Positions 1 to 8,220 of a stretch of 64,000 nucleotides of DNA are shown piece by piece. Source of the DNA: Micromonospora sp. KC606 (lineage in GTDB: Bacteria; Actinomycetota; Actinomycetes; Mycobacteriales; Micromonosporaceae); contig NZ_SMKN01000001.1 in the NCBI RefSeq assembly GCF_004348675.1, positions 123,976 to 187,975 of the forward strand. Reading direction: 5' to 3'. Each line of letters starts with the position of its first letter. The stretch's first letter is position 1. Both the position numbers and the translations under genes were made by a program. The notes under the pieces are model-generated. The model was not told the DNA's origin and did not search any database. It saw only the letters and a program-made list of their open reading frames with translations.

Positions 1-623
1 GGGTGGATCACCACGACGGCGACCGCGACGGCGAGGACACCGGCCAGGCCGGCGAGCAGGTTCATCGACGACTGCACCAGCCCTGTCGTGGAGTCCGCGC
101 CGCGGGAAGCGCGTTCCATGTCGTCGGCGAACGCGTCGGCGTCGAACGCCTCCAACCGCACCGCGGTGGTCACCTCGAACAGCCCACGCTCGACCTCCCG
201 GTCCACCTTCGGCGTGAGCCCGTTCTGCGCGTACCCCATACCGGTGGCCATGCCGGCACGCAGCGCGGTCACCGCCGCCAGAGCCACCAGGGCGGGCAGC
301 GCGGCGAGCACCTTGTCCGCGGTGGGCCCGCCGGCGAACAACTCCACCAGCACCCGCTGCGCCGCGAGCAGGCCGAACGCCGACATCACCCCCGCGCCCA
401 CCGTCGTGGCCGCCACAATCGACGTGCGGAGGCGGTCAGCACGCCAGCTGACCACGAGCGCGGCCCCGACCAGGCGGGGCAGCTCGGAGAAGACCGCGAA
501 CAGGCCGGCCTGTGCCCGCACCCCGGTCTCCCACCACATCTCCCGCAACTCCGGCAAAACCGAATCCCGCTGGGATGGCTCGGGACGGACGGGCGTGTGA
601 TCGGGGTGGCCAGATTTGGACAT
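1..623 (-). CDS. ABC exporter, transmembrane domain (N-terminal part, runs off left edge)
   Basis: About 207 residues are readable on the minus strand from ATG 623, preceded by a good ribosome site (GGGAGG at 631-636). The frame is open to the window edge. After a hydrophilic N-terminus (MSKSGHPDHTPVRPEPS) come hydrophobic segments typical of an ABC exporter membrane domain (RTSIVAATTVGAGVMSAFGL; PALVALAAVTALRAG; LLAGLAGVLAVAVAVVVI). Between them lies the cytoplasmic-loop pattern seen in such exporters (GLTPKVDREVERGLFEVTT, then EAFDADAFADDMERA). The ATPase domain would lie outside the window. The substrate cannot be inferred. The gene is upstream of, and co-directional with, nothing visible here, so its promoter should lie in 624-771. 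Confidence 0.7.
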   Translation of the reverse strand, partial: MSKSGHPDHTPVRPEPSQRDSVLPELREMWWETGVRAQAGLFAVFSELPRLVGAALVVSWRADRLRTSIVAATTVGAGVMSAFGLLAAQRVLVELFAGGPTADKVLAALPALVALAAVTALRAGMATGMGYAQNGLTPKVDREVERGLFEVTTAVRLEAFDADAFADDMERASRGADSTTGLVQSSMNLLAGLAGVLAVAVAVVVIH

Positions 624-771
624 GGAGGTACCTCCCGAAAGTGAGCACGGTGGGCTGCGGCTGTGGTGTTTCGATGGGCGGACGGCGGGACGCGAAGGTG
701 CCCCGCCGGTGATGGCGACTGGTGCCGCGGACGCTTCTGCCTCTGCCGAGAGAAGCCCGGGCGGTCTGCGG

Positions 772-1254
772 TCAGGTGACCAGCACGCCGTCTTCGAGGT
801 AGTAGGCGCACCCGTCAGCTCGGGCGTGCAGCGCCTGGGTAATCCGGCGGGCCAGCAGCGGTGGTAACCGCTGGCCGGTCTGGGGCGGGTCGGACCACGC
901 CCAGCCCTTCAACTCGCCGGGCGGCACCACGATCCGTTCCGCCGCGGTGGCGTCCAGGGCGCCGCCGTCGTAGATGACCATGACGCCCTCGGTGCGGCCA
1001 TCGCGGGCGGGCACCCAGTCCACGACGAGCAACCGACCCACCGACAGGTCCAAACCGAGTTCCTCACGGCCTTCTCGGATCGCGGCCTGGTACGGCGACT
1101 CGTCAGCCTCGACGCACCCGCCGGGAATCTCCCACTGCGCCTCGTATGCCGGCTCCACCAGCAGAACCCGCTCGTCCGGGTCGGTGATCAGCAACCCCGC
1201 GGCCAACCGCTTACGGGGCAGATCGACGGTGAAGTCGCGGCGTTCGGAGGGCAT
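772..1254 (-). CDS. NUDIX hydrolase
   Basis: A 161-aa NUDIX pyrophosphohydrolase, the usual size for the family. A complete Nudix box is visible (GCVEADE, then REGREELGL, fitting GX5EX7REUXEEXGU). The N-terminal strand is KRLAAGLLITDPDERVLLVE and the substrate-side end of the domain is WAWSDPPQTGQRLPPLL. The frame stays open upstream to 1455, but that extension (GHRRLSPRGSACGNRQ...) is not NUDIX-like and would run into the promoter of the divergent regulator. ATG 1254 is therefore preferred, although no strong ribosome site precedes it. Substrate unknown; NUDIX enzymes cleave nucleoside diphosphates linked to another moiety X. Confidence 0.85.
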   Translation of the reverse strand: MPSERRDFTVDLPRKRLAAGLLITDPDERVLLVEPAYEAQWEIPGGCVEADESPYQAAIREGREELGLDLSVGRLLVVDWVPARDGRTEGVMVIYDGGALDATAAERIVVPPGELKGWAWSDPPQTGQRLPPLLARRITQALHARADGCAYYLEDGVLVT

Positions 1255-1510
1255 GCAGGGACGGTATGCGGCCTCCGGGTCGACACGCCCGCAGCGCCGT
1301 GCGCCGACATTGTCGGCAGATTCCGACACCCACTCCGACACCACGCCGGCATCGATAACGCCGCCAGCCCGAACCGTCAGCACCGGCGCAGGGACCTGGC
1401 GATTACCGCACGCCGACCCCCGGGGAGAGAGTCTCCTGTGGCCCGAAAGTGTCACAGGGGGCAGCTACGGTGTCGGCTCATCGTGACCGCAGCGACCGGG
1501 GGTGGCAGCG

Positions 1511-2815
1511 ATGGCCGACCACGACCAGATCACCACCGCCCGTCGCGCGCTCGGCCGCCACCTCGCCCACCTGCGCAAGGCCGCCGGCCACACCCAACAC
1601 GGCCTCGCTCGGCTCGTGCAGTACGGGCGCAGCTCCGTGGCGAACACCGAGACCGGCCGGCAGCACCCCGAGCGGTCCTTTTGGACCCGCTGCGACCAGG
1701 TGCTGCGCACAGGTGGTGTGCTTACCGCCGAGTACGACCGCATCGCTGACCTGGACCACCAACGCCGCCACAGCCCGACGGCCCTGGACAGCCGCACCTG
1801 TTCCACTACCGGGAATGCCGTGTGGGAGCACGAGGACCACATCACCGCGCGCCGACTGGCGCTGACCACCGCGACAGATGACGACGCGCGGCTGGCGTAC
1901 CTGGGACACGAAGTCCGGGATGCGATCGACAACAACGAACGCTGCCCACCGGCCACCCTCGTGGCCCGGCTGCGTCCGCTGCGGGTCTGCGTCGACCAGC
2001 TGATGGACGCCCGGCAGCACCCACCGCAACGCGCCCGGCTCTACACCACCGCCGCCCACCTGTCCGGGCTCCTCGCCGCCCTCGCCCTCGACCTACGCGC
2101 CTTGCGCATCGCACGCGCCTACGCCGCCGAGGCATACGATCTTGCTCACGCCGCCCAGCAACCCGACCTGCAGGCCTGGGCCCGCGCCACCCAGAGCCTG
2201 GTCGCCTTCTACACCGGCGACCTGCACGACGCTGTCACCTACGCCGAGGACGGCCTACGTCAGGCCGGCACCAGCCCACACCGGATCCGCCTCACGATCA
2301 ACGGGCAGGCGCGGGCGCTCGCCCGCCTCGGCGACCGGCACGGCGTCGACCGCTGCGTCGAGCGCGCGTTCGCCCTGCTGGCCGAGCACCCGCCGAACGG
2401 GCAGGTCAGCACCAGCCTCACCCTCGGCCCCTACTGCCCCGCAAGGACCGCGGCCAACGCCGCCACCGCCTACCTCGCTCTCGGCCACACCACCAACGTC
2501 ACCGACCACCTCACCACCGCCATCGGCGCCTTCGACAGCGCCCACCTGCGCGGCCCGCAAGCACTCAGCCGCCTCGACCTGGCCACCGCACACCTGCACG
2601 ACGGCGACCTCGACCAGGCAGCCGAACTGGCGCTACAGGCACTCACCCTCACCGCCGACCACCACTTCGAATCGGTCCACCACCGCACCCGCCACCTCCT
2701 CACTACCGCCCGGCCCTTCGGCCACCACCCGCAACTGCAGGCCGTCGCGGACCTGCTCGCCCAGCGCACGCACCTCGGCACCGCGCCGCGACCGGGCCTA
2801 CGATCGCCGGCATGA
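1511..2815 (+). CDS. XRE-family regulator with TPR-like C-terminal region
   Basis: 434 aa from ATG 1511 (GTG 1502 in frame is the alternative; GGGGGTGG just upstream favours 1511). The N-terminal helix-turn-helix spans about residues 10-65 (RRALGRHLAHLRKAAGHTQ; SSVANTETGRQHPE). After a linker, residues about 120-420 are alanine- and leucine-rich helical repeats of TPR type (LRIARAYAAEAYDLAHAAQ; DLATAHLHDGDLDQAAEL). This XRE-TPR architecture is common in streptomycete and micromonosporal regulators that control an adjacent small gene or bind a signal. The stop overlaps the start of a short downstream frame (ATGA at 2812-2815), implying translational coupling to a gene that is now broken. Divergent from the NUDIX gene across about 250 bp. 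Confidence 0.85.
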   Translation: MADHDQITTARRALGRHLAHLRKAAGHTQHGLARLVQYGRSSVANTETGRQHPERSFWTRCDQVLRTGGVLTAEYDRIADLDHQRRHSPTALDSRTCSTTGNAVWEHEDHITARRLALTTATDDDARLAYLGHEVRDAIDNNERCPPATLVARLRPLRVCVDQLMDARQHPPQRARLYTTAAHLSGLLAALALDLRALRIARAYAAEAYDLAHAAQQPDLQAWARATQSLVAFYTGDLHDAVTYAEDGLRQAGTSPHRIRLTINGQARALARLGDRHGVDRCVERAFALLAEHPPNGQVSTSLTLGPYCPARTAANAATAYLALGHTTNVTDHLTTAIGAFDSAHLRGPQALSRLDLATAHLHDGDLDQAAELALQALTLTADHHFESVHHRTRHLLTTARPFGHHPQLQAVADLLAQRTHLGTAPRPGLRSPA

Positions 2816-3027
2816 GTAGCCGGGAACTGGCCAGCTTGCAGCAGCGCTGGGCCGCCTAACAGAACCTGCCCGAACTCACCGACCACGGTTACTGGCGTCC
2901 CGGCTGGCGCGCCGACCGCCACTACTACACCTGGCACCTCACCTTCGACCACCAAACCCAACTCCACCACCTCGTTACCGACCTTCAGCGCCACCTCGAA
3001 CTGCCCGAGCTGGACCTAGTGCCGTGA
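2812..3027 (+). pseudogene. Small gene coupled to the XRE regulator, interrupted by an in-frame TAA
   Basis: ATG 2812 overlaps the regulator stop (ATGA). The frame reads MSSRELASLQQRWAA, meets TAA at 2857-2859, then continues in the same frame for 55 more codons to TGA at 3025-3027. The second part has strongly coding-like composition (GC-rich third positions) and sequence (PGWRADRHYYTWHLTFDHQ). A single C-to-T change of CAA (Gln) to TAA would explain the break, giving an ancestral 71-aa protein. No family recognised. The coupling to an XRE/TPR regulator suggests the regulator once worked with this partner. Confidence 0.55.
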
Positions 3028-3059
3028 GACGGCCTACACCTGACCAGGCAGGGCATCGG

Positions 3060-3662
3060 CGTTCGGTGTAGGCCAGCCGGGAAAAGCCGTCGACGATGGA
3101 GTGCAGGTAGACATAGCCGCGCTTCGCGCCAGCTGACTTTGCTCGGCCAGCGGCCCTGGCCCTGGTCGCTGTCGCGGCCGTGGACGCACCAGCCGCCACC
3201 GTCGGGGATCCGGCCGACCTTCTTGACGTCCAGGTGGGCCATGTGTCCGGGCCAGCGGGCGGTGATCTTGCCCTACTTGCGGTTGTTCTCCCCCGTGGGG
3301 TCGATGAACTGCTGTCCGAGTCCAAGGCAGGCGAGGTGTCTGGTGACTGTGCGGCGGTGGACGCTGATGCCGATACCGCGTAGCTCGTCGGTAATCCGTT
3401 GGGCGGACCACTTGTTGTCCCTGCGCCAGGTCTCGATCCGTTCGATGACCTCGGGTGGTGTTGCGTTCGGGCTGGTGTGTGGGCTTGAGGGCCGGTCCAG
3501 GAGGCCTACCTCGCCGTAGCGGCGCCACCGGTTGACCCACTTTGGGGCGCACGCCCGAGACATCCCCATCTCCGCAGCGACATGGGTGATCGGCCGAGTC
3601 CTGCACCTCGTCACCAGGCGTCGTCTGCCCTCCACGCTGAGGGGTGCGTTCCTGTGAGTCAC
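3060..3662 (-). pseudogene. IS481-family transposase remnant
   Basis: Reads from GTG 3662 as VTHRNAPLSVEGRRRLV..., the N-terminal helix-turn-helix region of IS481 transposases (HVAAEMGMSRACAPKWVNRW), and continues to GENNRK. There it meets an in-frame TAG (3273-3275). The same frame resumes with HMAHLDVKKVGRIPDGGG. A frameshift near 3150 moves the homology to another frame (RGYVYLHSIVDGFSRLAYTE), which ends at about 3060. The C-terminal part with the final catalytic residue is missing. One stop, one shift and a truncation make it inactive. No clear terminal inverted repeats remain. Confidence 0.8.
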
Positions 3663-3700
3663 CGTTCCGGCTCGTTCACATCTCATGTGGAACGATGGTA

Positions 3701-3724
3701 CAACTAGTACGTACGTTCAACTAG
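3701..3724. promoter_or_regulatory. Candidate TetR operator upstream of the MFS gene
   Basis: A direct repeat CAACTAG (3701-3707 and 3718-3724) flanks the alternating palindrome GTACGTAC (3709-3716). The cluster lies 14 bp before the start codon of the MFS gene, where a repressor would block initiation. The TetR gene at the end of the same operon is the obvious candidate binder. Inferred from position and symmetry only. Confidence 0.45.
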
Positions 3725-3737
3725 GTTGGAGGGTGAG

Positions 3738-5291
3738 ATGGGGACGGAACTGTCGTCACGCGCTGGGTGGCGGGAGTGGGCCGGCTTCGCGGTGCTGGCG
3801 TTGCCGACCGTGTTGTTGGGGCTCGACGTAACGGCGCTATACCTCGTCGTTCCGAGCCTGGCCGCGGACCTGCATCCCACCGCAACGGAGACGTTGTGGA
3901 TCATGGACGCCTACGGATTCCTCATCGCGGGGTTCCTGATCACCATGGGAACGCTGGGCGACCGGATCGGGCGCCGTCGCCTGCTGATGATCGGCATGGC
4001 TGCATTCGGCGCGGCCTCGGTTCTGGCGGCGTTCGCCCCCAGCGCCCTCTGGCTGATCATGGCGCGGGCACTGCTGGGAGTGGCCGGAGCGACGCTGATG
4101 CCGTCCACATTGTCCCTGGTCAGCAACATGTTCACCGACGCCCGGCAGCGGGCGTTGGCGATCGGTGCATGGGCCACGATGTTCGCGCTTGGAATGGCAG
4201 CCGGACCGGTCGTTGGCGGTGTCCTGGCTGCCAGCTTCTGGTGGGGTGCAGCCTTCCTTATCGCGGTACCCATCAGCGTGTTCGTGCTGGCTGCTGCACC
4301 AACGCTGCTGCCAGAGTTTCGGACCGACGCCGGTCGGCTCGACTTGTTGAGCGTCGGCCTGTCTCTGGCAGCGATGCTTTCGACCATCTATGCGATCAAG
4401 CATGTCGCCGCACACGGCATCGACATCCAGGCATGGGCCGCTGTTCTCTTCGGTGGCGGCTCGGCGGTCGCGTTTGTCCGTCACCAACTGCGCTTGAAAG
4501 AGCCGCTGCTGGACATGAGGCTCTTCACCAACCGGGCCTTCTCCGCCGCCCTGACAGTCTTGCTGATCGGCCTGGCCGGTTTCGGCGGAATGATGTTCCT
4601 GATCACACAGCACCTGCAGCTCGTCGAGGGCCTCTCGCCCACGGCAGCCGGACTGTGGATGGGGCCACCGGCACTAGCCATGCTGATCGGGGGCATCGGT
4701 GCGCCCCTGATCGCCACTCGCATACCGCCGGGGGGCGTTATGGGCTCCGCCCTCGCGCTGTCCCTCATCGGATATGCCTTCCTCGCCTTCGCGGGGACCG
4801 ACAGCAAGCTGAGTGTGGTCACCGGATTCGCGTTCCTCTATCTCGGCCTCGGAGTCATCGCTGCACTGGGTACCGACATCGTCGTAGGTGCGGCGCCATC
4901 GGAGAGATCCGGGTCAGCCGCCGCACTGTCGGAGACCGTGCAAGAGCTCGGGATCGCGGCCGGGGTCGCGCTCCTGGGAAGCCTCACTACGGCGATCTAC
5001 CGGACGGCGGCCGAGGCTCGGCCCGGACTGACCCGATCCGTGGCCGAGCCCTACAACGACAGCCTTTCCGGCGCAACATCCATGGCGGACCAGCTGCCAG
5101 CAGGGGCTCTCCGACACGCGCAGGAAGCGTTCACCAGCGGACTCAACACCGCCGCGATCGCCGCGGGTATCGCAATCGCTGGAGCATCAGTCGCTTGCTT
5201 CAGCACGCTGCGCCACATTCGCCCGATCGGCGACGCCAACCCTGGGACGAAGCCGATAACCTCAACTCGCCTGAGCAGCGATGATCGGTGA
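3738..5291 (+). CDS. MFS drug-efflux transporter, DHA2 (14-TM) type
   Basis: 517 aa from ATG 3738, with GGAGGG at 3728-3733 as ribosome site (TTG 3726 is in frame but less likely). Family hallmarks are motif A (GTLGDRIGRRRLLMIG, about residues 72-87) and the antiporter motif C region (MAAGPVVGG, about 155-163). A D-TALYLVVPSL first helix is present, and length and hydrophobicity fit 14 membrane segments. DHA2 proteins export drugs or cationic compounds using the proton gradient. The gene overlaps or abuts the following tetR gene (TGA 5289-5291, tetR ATG 5297), so the two form an operon behind the putative operator at 3701-3724. Confidence 0.9.
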   Translation: MGTELSSRAGWREWAGFAVLALPTVLLGLDVTALYLVVPSLAADLHPTATETLWIMDAYGFLIAGFLITMGTLGDRIGRRRLLMIGMAAFGAASVLAAFAPSALWLIMARALLGVAGATLMPSTLSLVSNMFTDARQRALAIGAWATMFALGMAAGPVVGGVLAASFWWGAAFLIAVPISVFVLAAAPTLLPEFRTDAGRLDLLSVGLSLAAMLSTIYAIKHVAAHGIDIQAWAAVLFGGGSAVAFVRHQLRLKEPLLDMRLFTNRAFSAALTVLLIGLAGFGGMMFLITQHLQLVEGLSPTAAGLWMGPPALAMLIGGIGAPLIATRIPPGGVMGSALALSLIGYAFLAFAGTDSKLSVVTGFAFLYLGLGVIAALGTDIVVGAAPSERSGSAAALSETVQELGIAAGVALLGSLTTAIYRTAAEARPGLTRSVAEPYNDSLSGATSMADQLPAGALRHAQEAFTSGLNTAAIAAGIAIAGASVACFSTLRHIRPIGDANPGTKPITSTRLSSDDR

Positions 5292-5296
5292 GGACA

Positions 5297-5866
5297 ATGA
5301 CGGACGAGCAAGACACGGTCGATGGGCGCAAACTGCGCGGTCAACGCCGCCGAGCCCAGATCATCGAGGCGACGCTCACGATCGTCCGCCGCGACGGTGC
5401 CGCTGGCGTGACCCATCGGACCGTCGCCAAAGAGGCAGGGATCACCACCAGCCTGACTCTCTACTACTTCGCCACACTCGACGACCTGCTGGTTGCCGCC
5501 CTGACCAGCGTCACCAACGCGTACACCCGCCGCATCCGCCAACTCATCGACACCGAGGGCGACCCTCTCGACGGGCTCGCCCGGCTCATCGCTGAATCAG
5601 CGGGACCAGGCCGTGAGCGCGCGCTCGCCGAACGTGAGTTGTCGACCCTGGCGGCTCGCCGCCCCGCCCTACGCCCCGCAGCGCGAAGCTGGCGCGACAA
5701 CGTCGCAGAACTCGCCCAAACACAGACGGACGACCCTGATGCCATTGAAGCCTTCGTCGCACTCTGCGACGGGCTATGTGCAGCAATCCTCCTCGACGAC
5801 CACGATGCCGACCCAGACCACATCCGGGCAGTCCTCAGCAAGGCACTACTAGGAACCAACCGATAG
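5297..5866 (+). CDS. TetR-family repressor of the adjacent efflux gene
   Basis: 189 aa. The N-terminal TetR helix-turn-helix is clear (QIIEATLTIVRRDGAAGVTHR, TVAKEAGITTSLTLYYF, about residues 20-63). The C-terminal ligand domain contains AERELSTLAARRPALRPAA and CDGLCAAILLDDHDADPDHI. The start lies a few bases past the MFS stop, so the genes are cotranscribed. Placement with a DHA2 exporter is the standard arrangement of a drug-responsive local repressor that also regulates itself. Ligand unknown. GTG 5288 is an alternative start. Confidence 0.88.
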   Translation: MTDEQDTVDGRKLRGQRRRAQIIEATLTIVRRDGAAGVTHRTVAKEAGITTSLTLYYFATLDDLLVAALTSVTNAYTRRIRQLIDTEGDPLDGLARLIAESAGPGRERALAERELSTLAARRPALRPAARSWRDNVAELAQTQTDDPDAIEAFVALCDGLCAAILLDDHDADPDHIRAVLSKALLGTNR

Positions 5867-5890
5867 CCTCCGCTGGTCACGCCCGTGCAC

Positions 5891-5938
5891 GTCACCAACG
5901 TCCAGCCCCGAGATGTTCTGCCCATGGACGTTGGTGAC
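5891..5938. terminator. 14-bp perfect hairpin after the tetR gene
   Basis: GTCACCAACGTCCA (5891-5904) is exactly complementary to TGGACGTTGGTGAC (5925-5938) with a 20-nt loop, 24 bp after the tetR stop. There is no T-run, as is usual for GC-rich actinomycete terminators. It could instead mark the outer end of the IS481 remnant that follows. Confidence 0.5.
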
Positions 5939-5961
5939 AGGGCTGGGATCTTGAAATAGGT

Positions 5962-6018
5962 GAGGACCTCCGGGTGAGGTGGAGCTTGTCGAAGGTTCCG
6001 CACACCCGGGAGGTCCTC
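5962..6018. repeat. Inverted repeat just upstream of IS481 remnant start codon
   Basis: GAGGACCTCCGGGTG (5962-5976) pairs with CACCCGGGAGGTCCTC (6003-6018) apart from one bulged G, with a 26-nt loop. It abuts GTG 6019 of the transposase remnant. It probably belongs to the IS left end and may hide the ribosome site. Confidence 0.5.
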
Positions 6019-6387
6019 GTGCCCCACGCTAACGCACCCCTGACCGAGCGCAATCGGCTGCGCCTGGCGCGCTGCGTGGTTGACGATCATTGGCCGTTGC
6101 GGCGGGCCGCGGAACGGTTCCAGGTCAGCGTGAACACCGCGAAGCGGTGGGCTGACCGGTACCGGACCGAAGGCATCGCGGGCATGGCTGACCAGTCCAG
6201 CCGCCCGCGCCGGTCCCCGAACCGGACGCGCCCACCGGTGGAGCGCAAGGTGCTTCACCTGCGGGTGAAGAAGCGGTGAAGGCCAGCCCGGATCGCCGGC
6301 CGGCTGGACATCCCGTCGTCGACGTGTCACGCGATTCTGCGCCGTGCCGGGGTCGCCCCCCTTGCCTACACCACTGCCGACCCGTGA
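6019..6387 (+). pseudogene. IS481-family transposase remnant (second copy, different subgroup)
   Basis: From GTG 6019 the frame reads VPHANAPLTERNRLRLAR, then the helix-turn-helix WPLRRAAERFQVSVNTAKRW and GMADQSSRPRRSPNRT, all typical of IS481 N-termini. TGA at 6277-6279 replaces the expected Trp of KKRWxPARI, and the frame then continues (PARIAGRLDIPSSTCHAILR) to about 6387, where the element is cut off. The whole DDE catalytic core is missing. Inactive fragment. Confidence 0.75.
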
Positions 6388-6845
6388 CGACGACCTGATC
6401 TGCTTCCACCTGTGGAACGCGTTCGCCAACGCGGCACCCGACACCTGGCTGCAGGGCGTGCATCCCGAACCGGTCGTTCTGGCCGTGCGCCACCGGCCGG
6501 GCAACCTTCCCGACTCGTTCTCCTTCACGCCGGAGGGCCTGCGCCGCAGGCCCACCAGCGACCAGCGCAGCCCGCTCAGATCAACCATCTGGATCTTCCA
6601 CGGCGACCGCGCCCGGCACGCCTGCGGCGTGTTCGACACGCTGGACGCCGCACTCGCCTGGGCCGCCGAGCACCAGGTGACCGGGAACCTGGCCGAGAAT
6701 TCCTTCGGCGGCGCCTGCGACGTCGCCGTCAGCGAAGGGCCGCTTCACACCATCGAAAGCACACCATGGCACCGCCGACCACGTCGGCACCTTCAGCCCC
6801 GGGCTACGTCACCTCCAACTGACCTGCGGACACCCAGACGAATAG
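6383..6845 (+). pseudogene. Hypothetical protein with IFHG-type domain, frameshifted near the C-terminus
   Basis: Coding-like sequence begins directly at the IS481 remnant edge (DDDLICFHLWNAFANAAPDT). It leads into a domain TIWIFHGDRARHACGVFDTL, ALAWAAEHQVTGNLAEN that I associate tentatively with the DUF7710 family. Near 6760 the reading frame shifts: the natural ending HHGTADHVGTFSPGLRHLQL, then GHPDE and TAG 6845, is found one base over. The original start codon was probably lost with the IS junction. So the gene has a damaged 5' end and a single-base shift. Function unknown. Confidence 0.5.
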
Positions 6846-7036
6846 ACGTCGCTCATAGCGCAGACCGAGCATCACGCTCCGTGAGGAGGGTGCGGTGGGT
6901 CAAACGCTCGTGTCGAATCTGGGTTCACCGTCGTCGGCTGGTGTCGTGGGCGTGGTCGCCGGTCCTTGCGGGTCTCGGTGGAGGCGTCGTTGGAGTCTTG
7001 ATCGTCCAGCCTGGTGCGTGGCTTTACGATGGCGGC

Positions 7037-7994
7037 GTGACGCCCTCCCGATTGCCTGCGGCGGTCGGTGGCCGTTGGGCTGGGCCTGTCGTTGAGGTGG
7101 AGGTACCGGTCCGTCCGTGTCTGCGCGTCGAGGTTGCCGGCGGCCGGCGGCTGCTGCTGCTGCTGCGTCAGGACGACCGGGTGGTGTTGCTGGGTCGACA
7201 GCGGGCGATGCATCGAGGTGTGTACTACGCCCGGACCGGTCGGTACCGCTCGCCGATACCGCCGATCACGGCTGCGCTGGCCCGGCGCCTGCGTGCGAGC
7301 AGCGAGGATGAGGAGTCGTGGGCAGCGCGGTGGACGCATCAGTTCACCGGCTGGCTGCAGGCCGGGGTTGACGGGCCGTTGCACACCGGGCGCTGGATGT
7401 TGGCCTGGGGCATGCCGAGGTGGGCTGTCACCACGCACTGGCAGCGTCTGCGCGTGGTTGACCCTGACCAGGGTCACATCACCTGGTTCGGTTACGGCGA
7501 TCCGGACGAGGACCAGCGGGACGTGCTACCGCTGCGCCGGCTATCGGCGGTGGACGCCGGCCGGGTGCGTTCCTACCGTCGTCAGTATCGCGAGGGTGTC
7601 CTGCCTCCGGTGTTGCTGTGGTGGGTGAGCGGACTGCAAACGCTGCTGGTGCTCGACGGCCATGACCGGGTCACCGCGGCCCTGGCCGAACATGTCGTGC
7701 CCGACGTGCTCGTGCTCGCTCCCGCGGCCGATCTGTCGTGGATCTCGTCAGTCCAGCACCGACAGATTCGGGAGCACCAGGGCCGCCTGGACCATTTGCA
7801 GGCGCTTGCCGATCAGGGCGACCAGATGGCGAAGGCACACCTCACCGATACGACCCGCCGCTTCGCGGCTGACCTTGCGGACATCGTACGTAGCGAAGGC
7901 CGTACCAGAGCCTGGCCGATGCCCCGGCGGAACGATGGCATGGGCGCTACATGCGGCTACGTACGCGCCGGACTGGACCACCGAATCGGCGTAA
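7037..7994 (+). CDS. Hypothetical actinobacterial protein, C-terminus shifted at a CCCC run
   Basis: Starts at about GTG 7037 (VTPSRLPAAVGGRWAG). The central part contains RYRSPIPPITAALARRLRAS, LPPVLLWWVSGLQTLLVLDG and HDRVTAALAE, a VLDGHDR element reminiscent of ParB-like or Rossmann-type hypothetical proteins. I do not assign a function. At CCGATGCCCC (about 7918-7927) the frame appears to slip. One C fewer gives AWPMPGGTMAWALHAATYAP DW and a stop at 7992-7994, which looks like a natural end. The uncorrected frame continues to 8134 with basic, non-coding-looking sequence. Either a genuine +1 frameshift mutation or a sequencing error in the C-run. Confidence 0.55.
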
Positions 7995-8220
7995 CGCAGC
8001 CCTGCGCCGACCACATCGCTCAGCATCAGCAGCCGAGCGTCCCGTCGAGAAACAAACGGATTTGCCGAAGAGAGTGCACCTTCTTGACGGCGCTCGGCGT
8101 TGCGCCGCGCCCGCGCCCGCCGCGATCGCATTGACGCGAGTCAGCAGAGCAACAGTAGTCCGGCAGCGCTACCTGTTCGCCTGGCAGCGGATGGCGGTCA
8201 ACCAACTGCTCACACCGGTT

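Noticed and set aside
1255..1455. 67-residue N-terminal extension of the NUDIX protein
   Set aside because: Not NUDIX-like in composition and would occupy the divergent promoter of the XRE regulator.
5867..6639. Minus-strand frame across tetR and the IS481 remnant
   Set aside because: Antisense to recognisable tetR and transposase sequence; no domain of its own.
8000..8134. C-terminal extension of the hypothetical protein to 8134
   Set aside because: Basic, non-coding-like translation after the CCCC run; the alternative frame ends naturally at 7994.
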